The position numbers and the translations under genes are program-made. From positions 62,001-126,000 of the forward strand of contig NZ_JALDAY010000012.1 of NCBI RefSeq assembly GCF_022698165.1: DNA of 64,000 bases, read 5' to 3'. Of the stretch, positions 16,613-25,492 are shown in pieces (the stretch's first letter is position 1; each line of letters opens with the position of its first letter). This DNA comes from Streptomyces cylindrosporus (lineage in GTDB: Bacteria > Actinomycetota > Actinomycetes > Streptomycetales > Streptomycetaceae). Below the pieces are notes generated by a model that had not been told where the DNA came from, ran no database searches, and saw only the letters and a list, made by a program, of their open reading frames with translations.

Positions 16613-17572
16613 ATGTACGTGCGCGTGGAAAAGTGGCGGGAAGACGCCCAACCGGAATGGCCCGATATTCCATCGGACACCCAGGTCGTTCCGGCGATGG
16701 AGGATACGAAGAGGAAGGCCGCCCAGGCGCGGGCCGACCGGTCGGATCCGGACACCGGGTGGGATGCGTTCCGGGCGACCGGAACGTCCCGGGGGGCTTT
16801 TCACGAGGCTCCTCGTGACCCGGCTCCTCGCGACCCCTGGGCGGCGTCCGCCGAGCCGGAGCACACCCATGACCCGCACGAGGTGACCGTCCAGCTCGAC
16901 GCGGTCGGCCTCCAGGAGGATCTGCGGCTGCGCAAGGCCGAGGGCGGCGCGGCCGACGGCGGCGACGGGCCGGTGTTCGTCGACGCCTCCGGCCGCCGCA
17001 GCCGCCGCTTCCGCCGCCTCGGCATCGCGGTCGCCGTCGCGTGTGCGGTCTACGCGGTCGTCATCGTCGTAACCCTGCTGTCCGGGAGCTCGGACGCGCC
17101 CTGGCTGCCCGTGCCGGGGCAGAAGGACGAGCAGCCGGCCGGGCAGGTCGAGCCGTCCACGCCGCCCGCGGACTCCGCCCTGCCCTCGGACAGCGCCGGA
17201 GCCTCGCCCGGGGCGACGCCGAGCGTCAGCGCCGGTACGACGCCGTCGCCGGGCGTCAGTGGCACCGCGTCCGGCGCGACGGCCGGCACGCGCGGCACCG
17301 GCGCGTCCACCGCTCCCGAGCCGACGGCGACGAAGACCTCGACCAAGCCCGGCACCGGCGCGGGCGACCCCGACCCGTCGACGTCGGCCGACCCGACGAC
17401 ACCCACGCCCGACCCCAGCACCAGCGAGAGCCCGGTCACCCCGACCGAGTCCGCGGTCGGGCCCGGCACCGGCACGGTCGCCGACGGCCCGCACGACCCC
17501 AGTCCGCTCGCCGAGGCCCCGGTCGTCACCGGCGCCTCGCGCGCCTCCCCGTCCCCGGAGAACCTCCTCTGA
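16613..17572 (+). CDS. matA: MatA-like membrane protein of the mat surface-polymer locus
   Basis: A 319-residue protein with an acidic cytoplasmic N-terminus, one membrane segment at about residues 136-156, and an extracytoplasmic Pro/Ser/Thr/Gly/Ala-rich tail of about 160 residues. It matches the position and architecture of matA, which with matB is known in Streptomyces lividans and coelicolor to be required for mycelial aggregation through a poly-beta-1,6-N-acetylglucosamine-type polymer. Its TGA shares one base with the matB ATG, so coupling is likely. The start may be ATG 16613 or GTG 16619, the latter being better spaced from the G-rich ribosome-binding site. Confidence 0.82.
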   Translation: MYVRVEKWREDAQPEWPDIPSDTQVVPAMEDTKRKAAQARADRSDPDTGWDAFRATGTSRGAFHEAPRDPAPRDPWAASAEPEHTHDPHEVTVQLDAVGLQEDLRLRKAEGGAADGGDGPVFVDASGRRSRRFRRLGIAVAVACAVYAVVIVVTLLSGSSDAPWLPVPGQKDEQPAGQVEPSTPPADSALPSDSAGASPGATPSVSAGTTPSPGVSGTASGATAGTRGTGASTAPEPTATKTSTKPGTGAGDPDPSTSADPTTPTPDPSTSESPVTPTESAVGPGTGTVADGPHDPSPLAEAPVVTGASRASPSPENLL

Positions 17573-19776
17573 TGGCCTCCCGCACCCGCCGTCACGGTCC
17601 CGCGCCCCGAGCCCGTGACAGCTCACCGCGCCGCCGCGTGCCCATGCGTCTGCTGCTGCCCAGCCTCGTCCTCGTCGCCCTGATGGCGATGCTGATGCTG
17701 CGCGGCTACGTGCACAGCGAGATCCTCGCCGACCACCGCGTCCGCCCCGAGGCCGCCACCGACAAGGTGCCGGAGAAGATCCTCGACGGCGGCCCGGTCA
17801 TCGACACCCGCAGCGGGCGGACGACCAGCATCAGCGTGCCGGACCACCGCCTGGTCCTCACCTTCGACGACGGCCCGGACCCGACCTGGACCCCGAAGGT
17901 CCTGGACGTGCTGAAGAAGCACCACGCCCACGCGGTGTTCTTCGTCACCGGCACGATGACCTCCCGCTACCCGGAGCTGGTCCGGCGGATGGTGGCCGAG
18001 GGCCACGAGGTGGGCCTGCACACCTTCAACCACCCCGACCTCTCCTACCAGTCCAAGAAGCGCATCGACTGGGAGCTGTCCCAGAACCAGCTGGCCCTCG
18101 CGGGCGCGGCCGGCATCCGCAGCTCCATCTTCCGGCCGCCGTACTCGTCCTTCGCGGACGCCATGGACGACAAGTCCTGGCCGGTGACCCAGTACATCGG
18201 CACCAAGGGCTATCTCACCGTCGTCAACAACACCGACAGCGAGGACTGGCGCAAGCCGGGCGTGGACGAGATCATCCGCCGGGCCACCCCGCACGGCGGC
18301 AAGGGTGCCATCGTCCTGATGCACGACTCCGGCGGCGACCGCCACCAGACCGTGCAGGCGCTGGACGAGTTCCTGCCGACGCTGCAGAAGCAGGGGTACG
18401 AGTTCGACAACCTCACCGAGGCCCTGGACGCGCCCAGCGCGCTGACCAAGGTCTCCGGCATCGACCTGTGGAAGGGCAAGGCCTGGATCTTCCTGGTCGG
18501 CGCCTCCGACGGCATCACGAGCGTGATGGTGGTCGGCCTCTCGGTGGTCGGCGCGCTGGTGATCGCCCGCTTCGTGCTGATGCTGCTGCTCTCCGGCGTC
18601 CACGCCCGCCGGGTGCGGCGCCGCGGCTTCCGCTGGGGCCCGCCGGTGACCGAACCGGTGTCGGTGCTCGTCCCGGCGTACAACGAGGCCAAGTGCATCG
18701 AGAACACGGTCCGTTCCCTCATGGCCAGTGAGCATCCGGTCGAGGTGATCGTCGTCGACGACGGTTCGAGCGACGGCACGGCGCGGATCGTCGAGGCGAT
18801 GGGCCTGCCGAACGTCCGGGTGGTCCGCCAGCTCAACGCGGGCAAGCCCGCCGCCCTCAACCGCGGTCTGGCGAACGCCCGTCACGACATCATCGTGATG
18901 ATGGACGGCGACACCGTCTTCGAACCCGCCACGGTCCGCGAACTCGTCCAGCCCTTCGGCGACCCGCGCGTGGGCGCCGTCGCCGGCAACGCGAAGGTCG
19001 GCAACCGCGACTCGCTCATCGGCGCCTGGCAGCACATCGAGTACGTGATGGGCTTCAACCTCGACCGCCGTATGTACGACATCCTGCGCTGCATGCCGAC
19101 GATCCCCGGCGCGGTCGGAGCCTTCCGCCGCTCCGCGCTGGAACGCGTCGGCGGCATGAGCGACGACACCCTCGCCGAGGACACCGACATCACGATGGCG
19201 ATGCACCGGGACGGCTGGCGGGTGGTGTACGCCGAGAAGGCCCGCGCCTGGACCGAGGCCCCCGAGTCGGTCCAGCAGCTGTGGTCCCAGCGCTACCGCT
19301 GGTCGTACGGCACGATGCAGGCGATCTGGAAACACCGCCGAGCCCTGGTGGAGAGGGGCCCGTCGGGCCGCTTCGGCCGGGTGGGCCTCCCGCTGGTCTC
19401 GCTCTTCATGGTGGTGGCCCCGCTCCTGGCCCCCCTGATCGACGTGTTCCTCCTGTACGGAGTGGTGTTCGGCCCGACCCAGAAGACGATCGTGGCCTGG
19501 CTGGGCGTACTGGCGATCCAGGCGACCTGCGCGGCGTACGCGTTCCGCCTCGACCGCGAGCGCATGACCCACCTGATCTCCCTGCCGCTCCAGCAGATCC
19601 TCTACCGCCAGCTCATGTACGTCGTGCTGCTCCAGTCCTGGATCACGGCACTCACCGGCGGCCGCCTGCGCTGGCAGAAGCTGCGCCGCACGGGGGTCGT
19701 GGAGGCGCCGGGCGCCGACGGGGTGCCGCGCCAGCGGACGCGCAACAGCAGCAGTGATCGGAGGCCGGTGGCATGA
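17572..19776 (+). CDS. matB: MatB, polysaccharide deacetylase-glycosyltransferase fusion
   Basis: A 734-residue bifunctional polymer synthase. After a membrane anchor (residues 26-44) comes a NodB deacetylase domain with TFDDGPDP (97-104), the metal-binding His150-x3-His154, RPPYSS and LMHDSGG. A second membrane region leads into a family-2 glycosyltransferase with VPAYNE, VDDGSSDGT, the DGD motif in MMDGDT, EDTD and the QRYRW motif, followed by C-terminal membrane segments. It should polymerise N-acetylglucosamine and partly deacetylate the product at the membrane. It overlaps matA by one base and the next gene by four. Confidence 0.93.
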   Translation: MASRTRRHGPAPRARDSSPRRRVPMRLLLPSLVLVALMAMLMLRGYVHSEILADHRVRPEAATDKVPEKILDGGPVIDTRSGRTTSISVPDHRLVLTFDDGPDPTWTPKVLDVLKKHHAHAVFFVTGTMTSRYPELVRRMVAEGHEVGLHTFNHPDLSYQSKKRIDWELSQNQLALAGAAGIRSSIFRPPYSSFADAMDDKSWPVTQYIGTKGYLTVVNNTDSEDWRKPGVDEIIRRATPHGGKGAIVLMHDSGGDRHQTVQALDEFLPTLQKQGYEFDNLTEALDAPSALTKVSGIDLWKGKAWIFLVGASDGITSVMVVGLSVVGALVIARFVLMLLLSGVHARRVRRRGFRWGPPVTEPVSVLVPAYNEAKCIENTVRSLMASEHPVEVIVVDDGSSDGTARIVEAMGLPNVRVVRQLNAGKPAALNRGLANARHDIIVMMDGDTVFEPATVRELVQPFGDPRVGAVAGNAKVGNRDSLIGAWQHIEYVMGFNLDRRMYDILRCMPTIPGAVGAFRRSALERVGGMSDDTLAEDTDITMAMHRDGWRVVYAEKARAWTEAPESVQQLWSQRYRWSYGTMQAIWKHRRALVERGPSGRFGRVGLPLVSLFMVVAPLLAPLIDVFLLYGVVFGPTQKTIVAWLGVLAIQATCAAYAFRLDRERMTHLISLPLQQILYRQLMYVVLLQSWITALTGGRLRWQKLRRTGVVEAPGADGVPRQRTRNSSSDRRPVA

Positions 19777-21035
19777 CGCACGGATACACGACCGGGACGC
19801 CGGAGTCGACGCCGGTGTACGGCATTCCGCAGCAGCGCGTGTCGGAAGGGGCCACCGAACCGGCCACCGCACCGGCCGCCGGCGCGAAGAAGCCGGGCGG
19901 CCGGGACCGCTACCTGGACCTCCTCCGCTCGATCGCCCTGGTCCGCGTGGTCGTCTACCACCTCTTCGGCTGGGCGTGGCTGACGGTCCTCTTCCCCTCG
20001 ATGGGCGTGATGTTCGCGCTGGCGGGCTCGCTGATGGCGCGCTCCCTGAACCGCCCGGCGCTGAGCGTGATCCGCGGCCGGGTCCGGCGTCTGCTGCCTC
20101 CCCTCTGGGCGTTCAGCGCGGTGGCGCTGGCGCTGATGTTCGCGGGCGGCTGGAACCCGGTGAAGGACCCCGACCACGGCGGCACCTGGGGCGTGGTCGA
20201 CCTGATCAACTACGTGATCCCGATCGGCGCCCCGCCCTTCCCCTGGCACATCGGCTCCAAGTCGGGCCTGCTGGAGGACACTTGGGCGGTCCAGGCGTGC
20301 GGGCCACTGTGGTACCTGCGCGCCTACCTGTGGTTCGTGGTGGCGTCCCCGCTGTTGCTGTGGGCGTTCCGCCGCGTGCCGTGGGCAACGCTGCTGGCCC
20401 CTCTGGGGGTTACGGCGATCGTCGGCACGGGCCTGGTCTCCATCCCCGGCGAGACCGGCAACGCGGTCACCGACTTCGCGGTGTACGGCGGCTGCTGGGT
20501 CCTGGGCTTCGCCCACCACGAGGGCGTACTCCAGCGCATCCCGCGCTATGTCGCCGTCTCCTGCTCGGCGCTGCTGATGGCGTTCGGCCTGTGGTGGGCG
20601 TCGGGCCATCTGGGCCCCGACGGCTGGGACCTGAACGACATCCCGCTGGCCCAGGCGACCTGGAGCTTCGGCTTCGTGGTGATCCTGCTCCAGTACTCGC
20701 CGTCCTGGCAGGAGCTCCCGGGCCGCCTGGCGAGGTGGGACAAGCTGGTGACGCTCTCCAACAACCGCGCGGTCACGATCTACCTCTGGCACAACATGCT
20801 GATCATGGCCACGGTCCCGATCATCGACCGGGCCTACGACCTCCCGTTCATGCAGAGCGACCGCGCGGTGGGCGCGCTGGACTCGACGTACATGCTGTGG
20901 ATGTTCTTCCTGGTGTGGCCGCTGATCGGGTTGGTGATCCTGGCGTTCGGCTGGATCGAGGACATCGCGGCGAAGCGAAGCCCGAGGCTGTGGCCGGACG
21001 GGGCGCGGAGGGGTGGAGCGCGGCGGAGGGGCTGA
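19773..21035 (+). CDS. membrane acyltransferase (family 3) in the mat operon
   Basis: A 420-residue polytopic acyltransferase-3 family protein with about ten membrane segments, the N-terminal RDRYLDLLRSIALVRVVVYH motif with the catalytic-type Arg and His, and a late IYLWHNMLI element. Such enzymes transfer acetyl or succinyl groups to extracellular glycans. Its ATG overlaps the matB stop by 4 nt (19773-19776), so it is co-translated with the synthase, which suggests O-acylation of the Mat polymer; that role is inference. No terminator is visible directly after it. Confidence 0.88.
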   Translation: MTHGYTTGTPESTPVYGIPQQRVSEGATEPATAPAAGAKKPGGRDRYLDLLRSIALVRVVVYHLFGWAWLTVLFPSMGVMFALAGSLMARSLNRPALSVIRGRVRRLLPPLWAFSAVALALMFAGGWNPVKDPDHGGTWGVVDLINYVIPIGAPPFPWHIGSKSGLLEDTWAVQACGPLWYLRAYLWFVVASPLLLWAFRRVPWATLLAPLGVTAIVGTGLVSIPGETGNAVTDFAVYGGCWVLGFAHHEGVLQRIPRYVAVSCSALLMAFGLWWASGHLGPDGWDLNDIPLAQATWSFGFVVILLQYSPSWQELPGRLARWDKLVTLSNNRAVTIYLWHNMLIMATVPIIDRAYDLPFMQSDRAVGALDSTYMLWMFFLVWPLIGLVILAFGWIEDIAAKRSPRLWPDGARRGGARRRG

Positions 21036-21179
21036 CCCGCCAGATTTCCACAGCCGGACATCCTCCTCGCCGTCGAGGTCGGCGAGGCCGGTGACGCCCG
21101 GTTCACATGTGGCCGCTCTCCGCCGGGGAGATGTTCGTAACCTACCGACGCACTACCTCTCATCCCGCCCCCGGCCGGG

Positions 21180-21206
21180 GTGAGAGCAAAGTTCCTTTCC
21201 GGTCAC
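21180..21206 (-). promoter_or_regulatory. candidate GlnR box upstream of narK
   Basis: Read on the minus strand the sequence is GTGAC-n6-GGAAC-n6-CTCAC, close to the alternating GTnAC-n6-GAAAC pattern recognised by GlnR. On the plus strand the elements are GTGAG (21180-21184), GTTCC (21191-21195) and GTCAC (21202-21206). It lies about 100 bp upstream of narK, and narK and nnaR belong to nitrogen metabolism. The rest of the 272-bp gap (21036-21307) shows nothing else clear. Confidence 0.4.
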
Positions 21207-21307
21207 CCGGTGCCACAGGGTGGAAACGCCGCCTCCCTACCTTCGGGACTCATCACCGCTCATCTCCCCCCGAGCACGACCGAGCCCCGGAGCACCGTGG
21301 AGGCGTC

Positions 21308-22660
21308 ATGACAGCCGCTGGCAAGTGGATCCAGCACTGGGATCCCGAGGACGAGACCTTCTGGAACGAGACCGGCGAGAAGATCGCCAAGCGGAACCTG
21401 TTCTTCTCCGTGCTCTCCGAGCACATCGGCTTCTCGATCTGGACCCTGTGGTCCGTGCTGGTGCTCTTCATGGGTCCGGAGTACGGGCTCACCCCGGCCG
21501 ACAAGTTCCTGCTGACGTCCATGGTGACGCTGGTCGGCGCCGTGGTCCGGGTGCCGTACACCTTCGCCGTCGCCATCTTCGGCGGGCGGAACTGGACGAT
21601 CATCTCGGCCAGTCTGCTCCTCGTCCCGACCGTCGCCGCCTTCGCGGTGATGAAGCCGGGGACCTCCTTCGACACCTTCCTGTGGATCGGCCTGCTGGCC
21701 GGCATCGGCGGCGGCAACTTCGCCTCCTCCATGACCAACATCAACGCCTTCTTCCCGCTGCGGAAGAAGGGCTGGGCCCTCGGCCTCAACGCGGGCGGCG
21801 GCAACATCGGCGTCGCGGCGATCCAGCTGGTCGCGCTCGCCGTCATCGGCGCCAGCGGCGGCCCGCGGGTGCTGCTCGGGATCTACATCCCGCTCATCGT
21901 CGTCGCCGCCGTGCTGGCCGCGCTCTTCATGGACAACATCGAGAACGTCAAGAACGACACCGGCGCCGCCAAGGACGCCGCACGGGACGCCCACACCTGG
22001 ATCATGTCCTTCCTCTACGTCGGGACGTTCGGCTCCTTCATCGGCTACAGCTTCGCCTTCGGGCAGGTGCTGACGAACCAGTTCGGCCGTACGCCGCTGC
22101 AGGCCACGTACCTCACCTTCCTCGGCCCGCTGCTCGGCTCGCTGATCCGGCCCCTGGGCGGCTGGCTCGCCGACAAGTACGGCGGCGCGAAGATCACCCT
22201 CTACAACTACGTGGCCATGGCCGCCGCCACCGCCGTCCTGGTCGCGGCCAGCATGCAGAAGTCGCTGCCCCTGTTCGTGGTCGCCTTCGTCGTGCTGTTC
22301 TCGCTGACCGGCATCGGCAACGGCTCCACGTTCAAGATGATCCCCGGCATCTTCCAGACCAAGGCGCTGGCCAAGGGGCTGGAGGGTGAGGAAGCCGTCA
22401 AGTACGGGCGCCGGCTCTCCGGAGCCTCCATGGGGCTGATCGGCGCGGCGGGTGCGCTCGGCGGTGTCGGCATCAACCTCGCCTTCCGCCAGTCCTTCCT
22501 CACCTACGGCTCCGGCACCGGCGCGTTCGTCGCCTTCCTGGCCTACTACGCCCTCTGCTTCGGGGTCACCTGGGCCGTATACCTTCGCCGCCCGGCGACC
22601 ACGGCCGCGGCCGAAGCCGCCGCAGAGAAGAAGCCGCAGCTCAGCTACGCCGAGGTGTGA
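21308..22660 (+). CDS. narK: NarK nitrate/nitrite transporter
   Basis: A 450-residue major-facilitator protein of the nitrate-nitrite porter family with twelve membrane segments. The two nitrate-signature loops are present: AGIGGGNFASSMTNINAFFP at residues 131-150, and LNAGGGNIGVA at about 160-170. It imports nitrate or exports nitrite at the cytoplasmic membrane. The ATG at 21308 is preceded by GGAGG; an earlier in-frame Met at 21107 would add an atypical N-terminus. nnaR follows after a hairpin, matching the arrangement remembered from S. coelicolor. Confidence 0.93.
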   Translation: MTAAGKWIQHWDPEDETFWNETGEKIAKRNLFFSVLSEHIGFSIWTLWSVLVLFMGPEYGLTPADKFLLTSMVTLVGAVVRVPYTFAVAIFGGRNWTIISASLLLVPTVAAFAVMKPGTSFDTFLWIGLLAGIGGGNFASSMTNINAFFPLRKKGWALGLNAGGGNIGVAAIQLVALAVIGASGGPRVLLGIYIPLIVVAAVLAALFMDNIENVKNDTGAAKDAARDAHTWIMSFLYVGTFGSFIGYSFAFGQVLTNQFGRTPLQATYLTFLGPLLGSLIRPLGGWLADKYGGAKITLYNYVAMAAATAVLVAASMQKSLPLFVVAFVVLFSLTGIGNGSTFKMIPGIFQTKALAKGLEGEEAVKYGRRLSGASMGLIGAAGALGGVGINLAFRQSFLTYGSGTGAFVAFLAYYALCFGVTWAVYLRRPATTAAAEAAAEKKPQLSYAEV

Positions 22661-22687
22661 CGTAACACCCGCGACATCAAGCCGAAC

Positions 22688-22717
22688 CGAGCCTGTCACG
22701 GACCGTTGACAGGCTCG
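22688..22717 (+). terminator. hairpin terminator between narK and nnaR
   Basis: Perfect 11-bp inverted repeat CGAGCCTGTCA (22688-22698) and TGACAGGCTCG (22707-22717) with an 8-nt loop. It begins 28 nt after the narK stop, leaving nnaR to be transcribed from its own promoter in the following 59 bp or by read-through. Confidence 0.75.
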
Positions 22718-22776
22718 ATCGGCATGCAGGCAGTACCGCCGTACTGCAGGTACGACGACTCTTCGGGACGAGAGCC

Positions 22777-23937
22777 ATGTACGACGAACAGCAGCAACCC
22801 GACACCGGCCGGCACGGGCCGCTCGCCGGCTTCACCGTCGGCGTGACGGCCGCGCGCCGGGCCGACGAGCTGGGCGCACTGCTGCAGCGACGGGGAGCCG
22901 CCGTCCTGCACGCACCCGCCCTGCGGATCGTGCCGCTCGCCGACGACAGCGAGCTGCTGGCGGCGACGAAGGACCTCATCGACCAGGCCCCGGACGTGGT
23001 GGTGGCCACCACCGCGATCGGCTTCCGCGGGTGGGTCGAGGCCGCCGAGGGGTGGGGGCTCGGCGAGGCGCTGCTCGACCGGCTGCGGGAGGTCGAGCTG
23101 CTCGCCCGCGGTCCCAAGGTCAAGGGCGCGATACGGGCCGCCGGGCTGACCGAGGAGTGGTCGCCGTCCAGCGAGTCCATGGCCGAGGTACTGGACCGGC
23201 TGCTGGAGGAGGGCGTCGACGGCCGCCGGGTCGCCGTACAGCTGCACGGTGAACCGCTGCCGGGGTTCGTGGAGTCGCTGCGGGCGGCCGGGGCCGAGGT
23301 GGTGGGCGTGCCGGTGTACCGGTGGATGCCGCCGGAGGACATCGGGCCGGTGGACCGGCTGCTGGACGCCGCGGTCTCCCGGGGGCTGGACGCGCTGACC
23401 TTCACCAGCGCGCCCGCCGCGGTGTCGCTGCTGAACCGCGCCGAGGAGCGGGGGCTGCTGCCCGAGCTGCTCGCCGCGCTCCACCACGACGTGTTGCCCG
23501 CGTGTGTCGGGCCGGTGACCGCGCTGCCGTTGCAGGCGCACGGGGTCGACACGGTGCAGCCGGAGCGGTTCCGGCTCGGGCCGCTGGTGCAGCTGCTGTG
23601 CCAGGAGCTGCCGGGACGGGCCCGGGCACTGCCCATCGCCGGGCACCGGGTGGAGATCCGGGGCCACGCGGTCCTCGTCGACGGCGACCTCAAGCCCGTA
23701 CCGCCCGCCGGGATGTCGCTGCTGCGCGCGCTGTCCCGGCGGCCGGGCTGGGTGGTGGCACGCGCGGAGCTGCTGCGGGCCCTGCCCGGGGCCGGCCGCG
23801 ACGAACACGCGGTGGAGACCGCGATGGCCCGGCTGCGTACCGCGCTCGGCGCGCCGAAGCTGATCCAGACGGTCGTCAAGCGGGGCTACCGGCTGGCCCT
23901 GGACCCGGCGGCGGACGCCAAGTACTCGGACGTCTGA
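22777..23937 (+). CDS. nnaR: NnaR-type regulator: HemD-like domain fused to OmpR-type winged helix
   Basis: A 386-residue fusion. Residues about 10-265 resemble uroporphyrinogen-III synthase (HemD), with the TSAPAAV-like element near 210. The last 90 residues are a PhoB/OmpR winged helix (GMSLLRALSRRPGWVVARAELL ... VETAMARLRTALG). This domain pair next to narK is that of NnaR, known in S. coelicolor as a co-regulator with GlnR of nitrate/nitrite assimilation. Whether the HemD part still makes uroporphyrinogen III cannot be judged. Its last 52 nt overlap the end of a convergent DUF1772 gene. Confidence 0.9.
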   Translation: MYDEQQQPDTGRHGPLAGFTVGVTAARRADELGALLQRRGAAVLHAPALRIVPLADDSELLAATKDLIDQAPDVVVATTAIGFRGWVEAAEGWGLGEALLDRLREVELLARGPKVKGAIRAAGLTEEWSPSSESMAEVLDRLLEEGVDGRRVAVQLHGEPLPGFVESLRAAGAEVVGVPVYRWMPPEDIGPVDRLLDAAVSRGLDALTFTSAPAAVSLLNRAEERGLLPELLAALHHDVLPACVGPVTALPLQAHGVDTVQPERFRLGPLVQLLCQELPGRARALPIAGHRVEIRGHAVLVDGDLKPVPPAGMSLLRALSRRPGWVVARAELLRALPGAGRDEHAVETAMARLRTALGAPKLIQTVVKRGYRLALDPAADAKYSDV

Positions 23938-24455
23938 GCGCCGCGGCCGTACCGGACCAGCGCGCGGGCCAGACACGCCAGCGCCACCGTCGACAGCACC
24001 GCCCGGAACACGTTCCACGCCACCCACGGGTCCTCGAAGTGCTCCCGGGCCGCTGTCGGGCTGCTCATGTTAGCCAGGTCGTTGTTGAGCGGGATGTTGA
24101 AGGCGACCGTCGTGAGGAAGCCCAGACCGTACGCCGCCACGGCCGCCCACACCCACCACCGGTACGGCTGCCCCCGAAGCTGCCACGCCGAGACGGCCGC
24201 CAGCAGCGGCGCGCCCATGAAGCTGAGGAAGAACACCGGGTTCTGGATCACGTCGTTGATGTTCCGCATCACCTCGACGTAGACCCGGTCGTCGCTGCGG
24301 GCCAGCGCGGGCATGATCGCGCAGGCGAAGACGTAGAAGACCCCGGCGATCAGGCCCATGGCGACCGTGGCCGCGCCCAGGACGAGTCCCGTGCCCCTGC
24401 CGGCGGTTCCCGTGCTCCCGTCGGCGGTTCCCGTGCTCCTGCTGTTGGTTGTCAT
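23886..24455 (-). CDS. DUF1772 (anthrone-oxygenase-like) membrane protein
   Basis: A 189-residue membrane protein with a Ser/Gly/Thr-rich N-terminus and four hydrophobic segments. The FACAIMPALAR, NINDVIQNPVFF and FNIPLNNDLA blocks are typical of the DUF1772 / anthrone oxygenase-like family. The family is largely uncharacterised and a specific reaction should not be assumed. Its 3' end overlaps the 3' end of nnaR by 52 nt in convergent orientation, which is unusual for this tidy region. Confidence 0.85.
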   Translation of the reverse strand: MTTNSRSTGTADGSTGTAGRGTGLVLGAATVAMGLIAGVFYVFACAIMPALARSDDRVYVEVMRNINDVIQNPVFFLSFMGAPLLAAVSAWQLRGQPYRWWVWAAVAAYGLGFLTTVAFNIPLNNDLANMSSPTAAREHFEDPWVAWNVFRAVLSTVALACLARALVRYGRGAQTSEYLASAAGSRASR

Positions 24456-24617
24456 GTCTTCCAGTCAACGGACCGCGGCCCCGCCGGGACATCGCCGAGA
24501 AGCGCGCCCGCATAAGCCGTCGTCCAGCCGCCGTCGCCGGTCCGAGGGGTTCCGGCCGCGCGTACGGGCGGGCACTGTAAGAGGAACGGTTTTCCAGCCC
24601 CAGGCGGTGACAGGCAC

Positions 24618-25217
24618 ATGGCACTGGGTACGGCCACGGTCGCGTACGAGCTGCGGTTCGACGCGGGACGGATCTGTCTCGACCTCCTCGCGACCACTCA
24701 TCCCGAGGAACGGTTCGACTCCGTCGAGGTGTTGGGCGCGTGGATCGTGGGGGCGGGACTGGTCCCGTCCGGCACTCCGCTCACCCACGTCGATCCGTCC
24801 TGGCTGGTCGGCTTCCGCGAACTGCGGGGACATATAGGGCAGTTGGTGCGGAGCGGCCTGGCACCGACGGCGCTCCGGCCGTCGTACGACATCGCGCTCG
24901 CCCGGGTGAACGAGCTCGCCCGTGTCGCCCCGCCGGCCCCGCGTGCCGTGCGTGGCGAGGACGGGGCGCTGGTGCGGGAGCTGGTCGGTCCGCCGGGGTG
25001 CGAGGAACTGCTCGGGGCCATCGCGAGGGATGCCGTGGAACTGCTCACCGACCCCGTCGCGAGAGCCGGTCTGCGGCAGTGCGAGGGCGACAACTGCCCG
25101 ATCGTTTACGTGGATTCGTCCCGGGGGCGGAGGAGGCGCTGGTGCTCCAGTGAGGTCTGTGGGAACCGCGAAAGGGTGGCCCGGCACCGTCGGCGGGCGG
25201 CGCTCGCCCGCGTCTGA
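24618..25217 (+). CDS. CGNR zinc-finger / ABATE-domain protein
   Basis: A 199-residue protein. The N-terminal two-thirds form the ABATE stress-type domain (LRFDAGRICLDLLATTHP). The C-terminus is a CGNR zinc finger with Cys pairs in LRQCEGDNCPIVYVD and RWCSSEVCGNRERVARHR, the last part probably contacting DNA. These are probable transcription regulators in actinobacteria with unknown ligands. It is divergent from the DUF1772 gene over a 162-bp spacer and may regulate it. Confidence 0.88.
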   Translation: MALGTATVAYELRFDAGRICLDLLATTHPEERFDSVEVLGAWIVGAGLVPSGTPLTHVDPSWLVGFRELRGHIGQLVRSGLAPTALRPSYDIALARVNELARVAPPAPRAVRGEDGALVRELVGPPGCEELLGAIARDAVELLTDPVARAGLRQCEGDNCPIVYVDSSRGRRRRWCSSEVCGNRERVARHRRRAALARV

Positions 25218-25255
25218 CTGTCCGTTATGCCGCTTGTGTGAGGTGAGGCGGGTCC

Positions 25256-25280
25256 TGTTGTCGAAGTGATTTCGACAACA
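25256..25280. repeat. 10-bp inverted repeat between CGNR gene and sigU
   Basis: Arms TGTTGTCGAA (25256-25265) and TTCGACAACA (25271-25280) are perfectly complementary with a 5-nt spacer, and a further half copy GTTGTCG follows at 25292-25298. It could terminate the CGNR gene transcript or be an operator in front of sigU. The rest of 25218-25492 contains no gene that I can support. Confidence 0.6.
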
Positions 25281-25492
25281 CTCCGTTTGCCGTTGTCGTG
25301 CTCCGGGCAGCTGGCGCGATCTTGCCGATGTGGCGGAAATGTAAAGATCGCGCGGTGGGAATGTGCTCTCATGTCCCTCTCATCACGTCACTCCGAAGAA
25401 AACTGTCGTCGCACTTTGAACATGACGGGCGCCACATCCGTACCTGTCCACGAGCGACCGACTGGGGGAACCCCCGGACATCGGAGGTGGGC

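Noticed and set aside
17041..17571. N-terminal extension of the matB frame through matA
   Set aside because: It overlaps matA completely in another frame; the ATG at 17572 with the TGATG overlap is the natural start.
24070..24624. Minus-strand frame overlapping the DUF1772 gene
   Set aside because: Arg/Gly-rich out-of-frame shadow of the DUF1772 gene without any domain.
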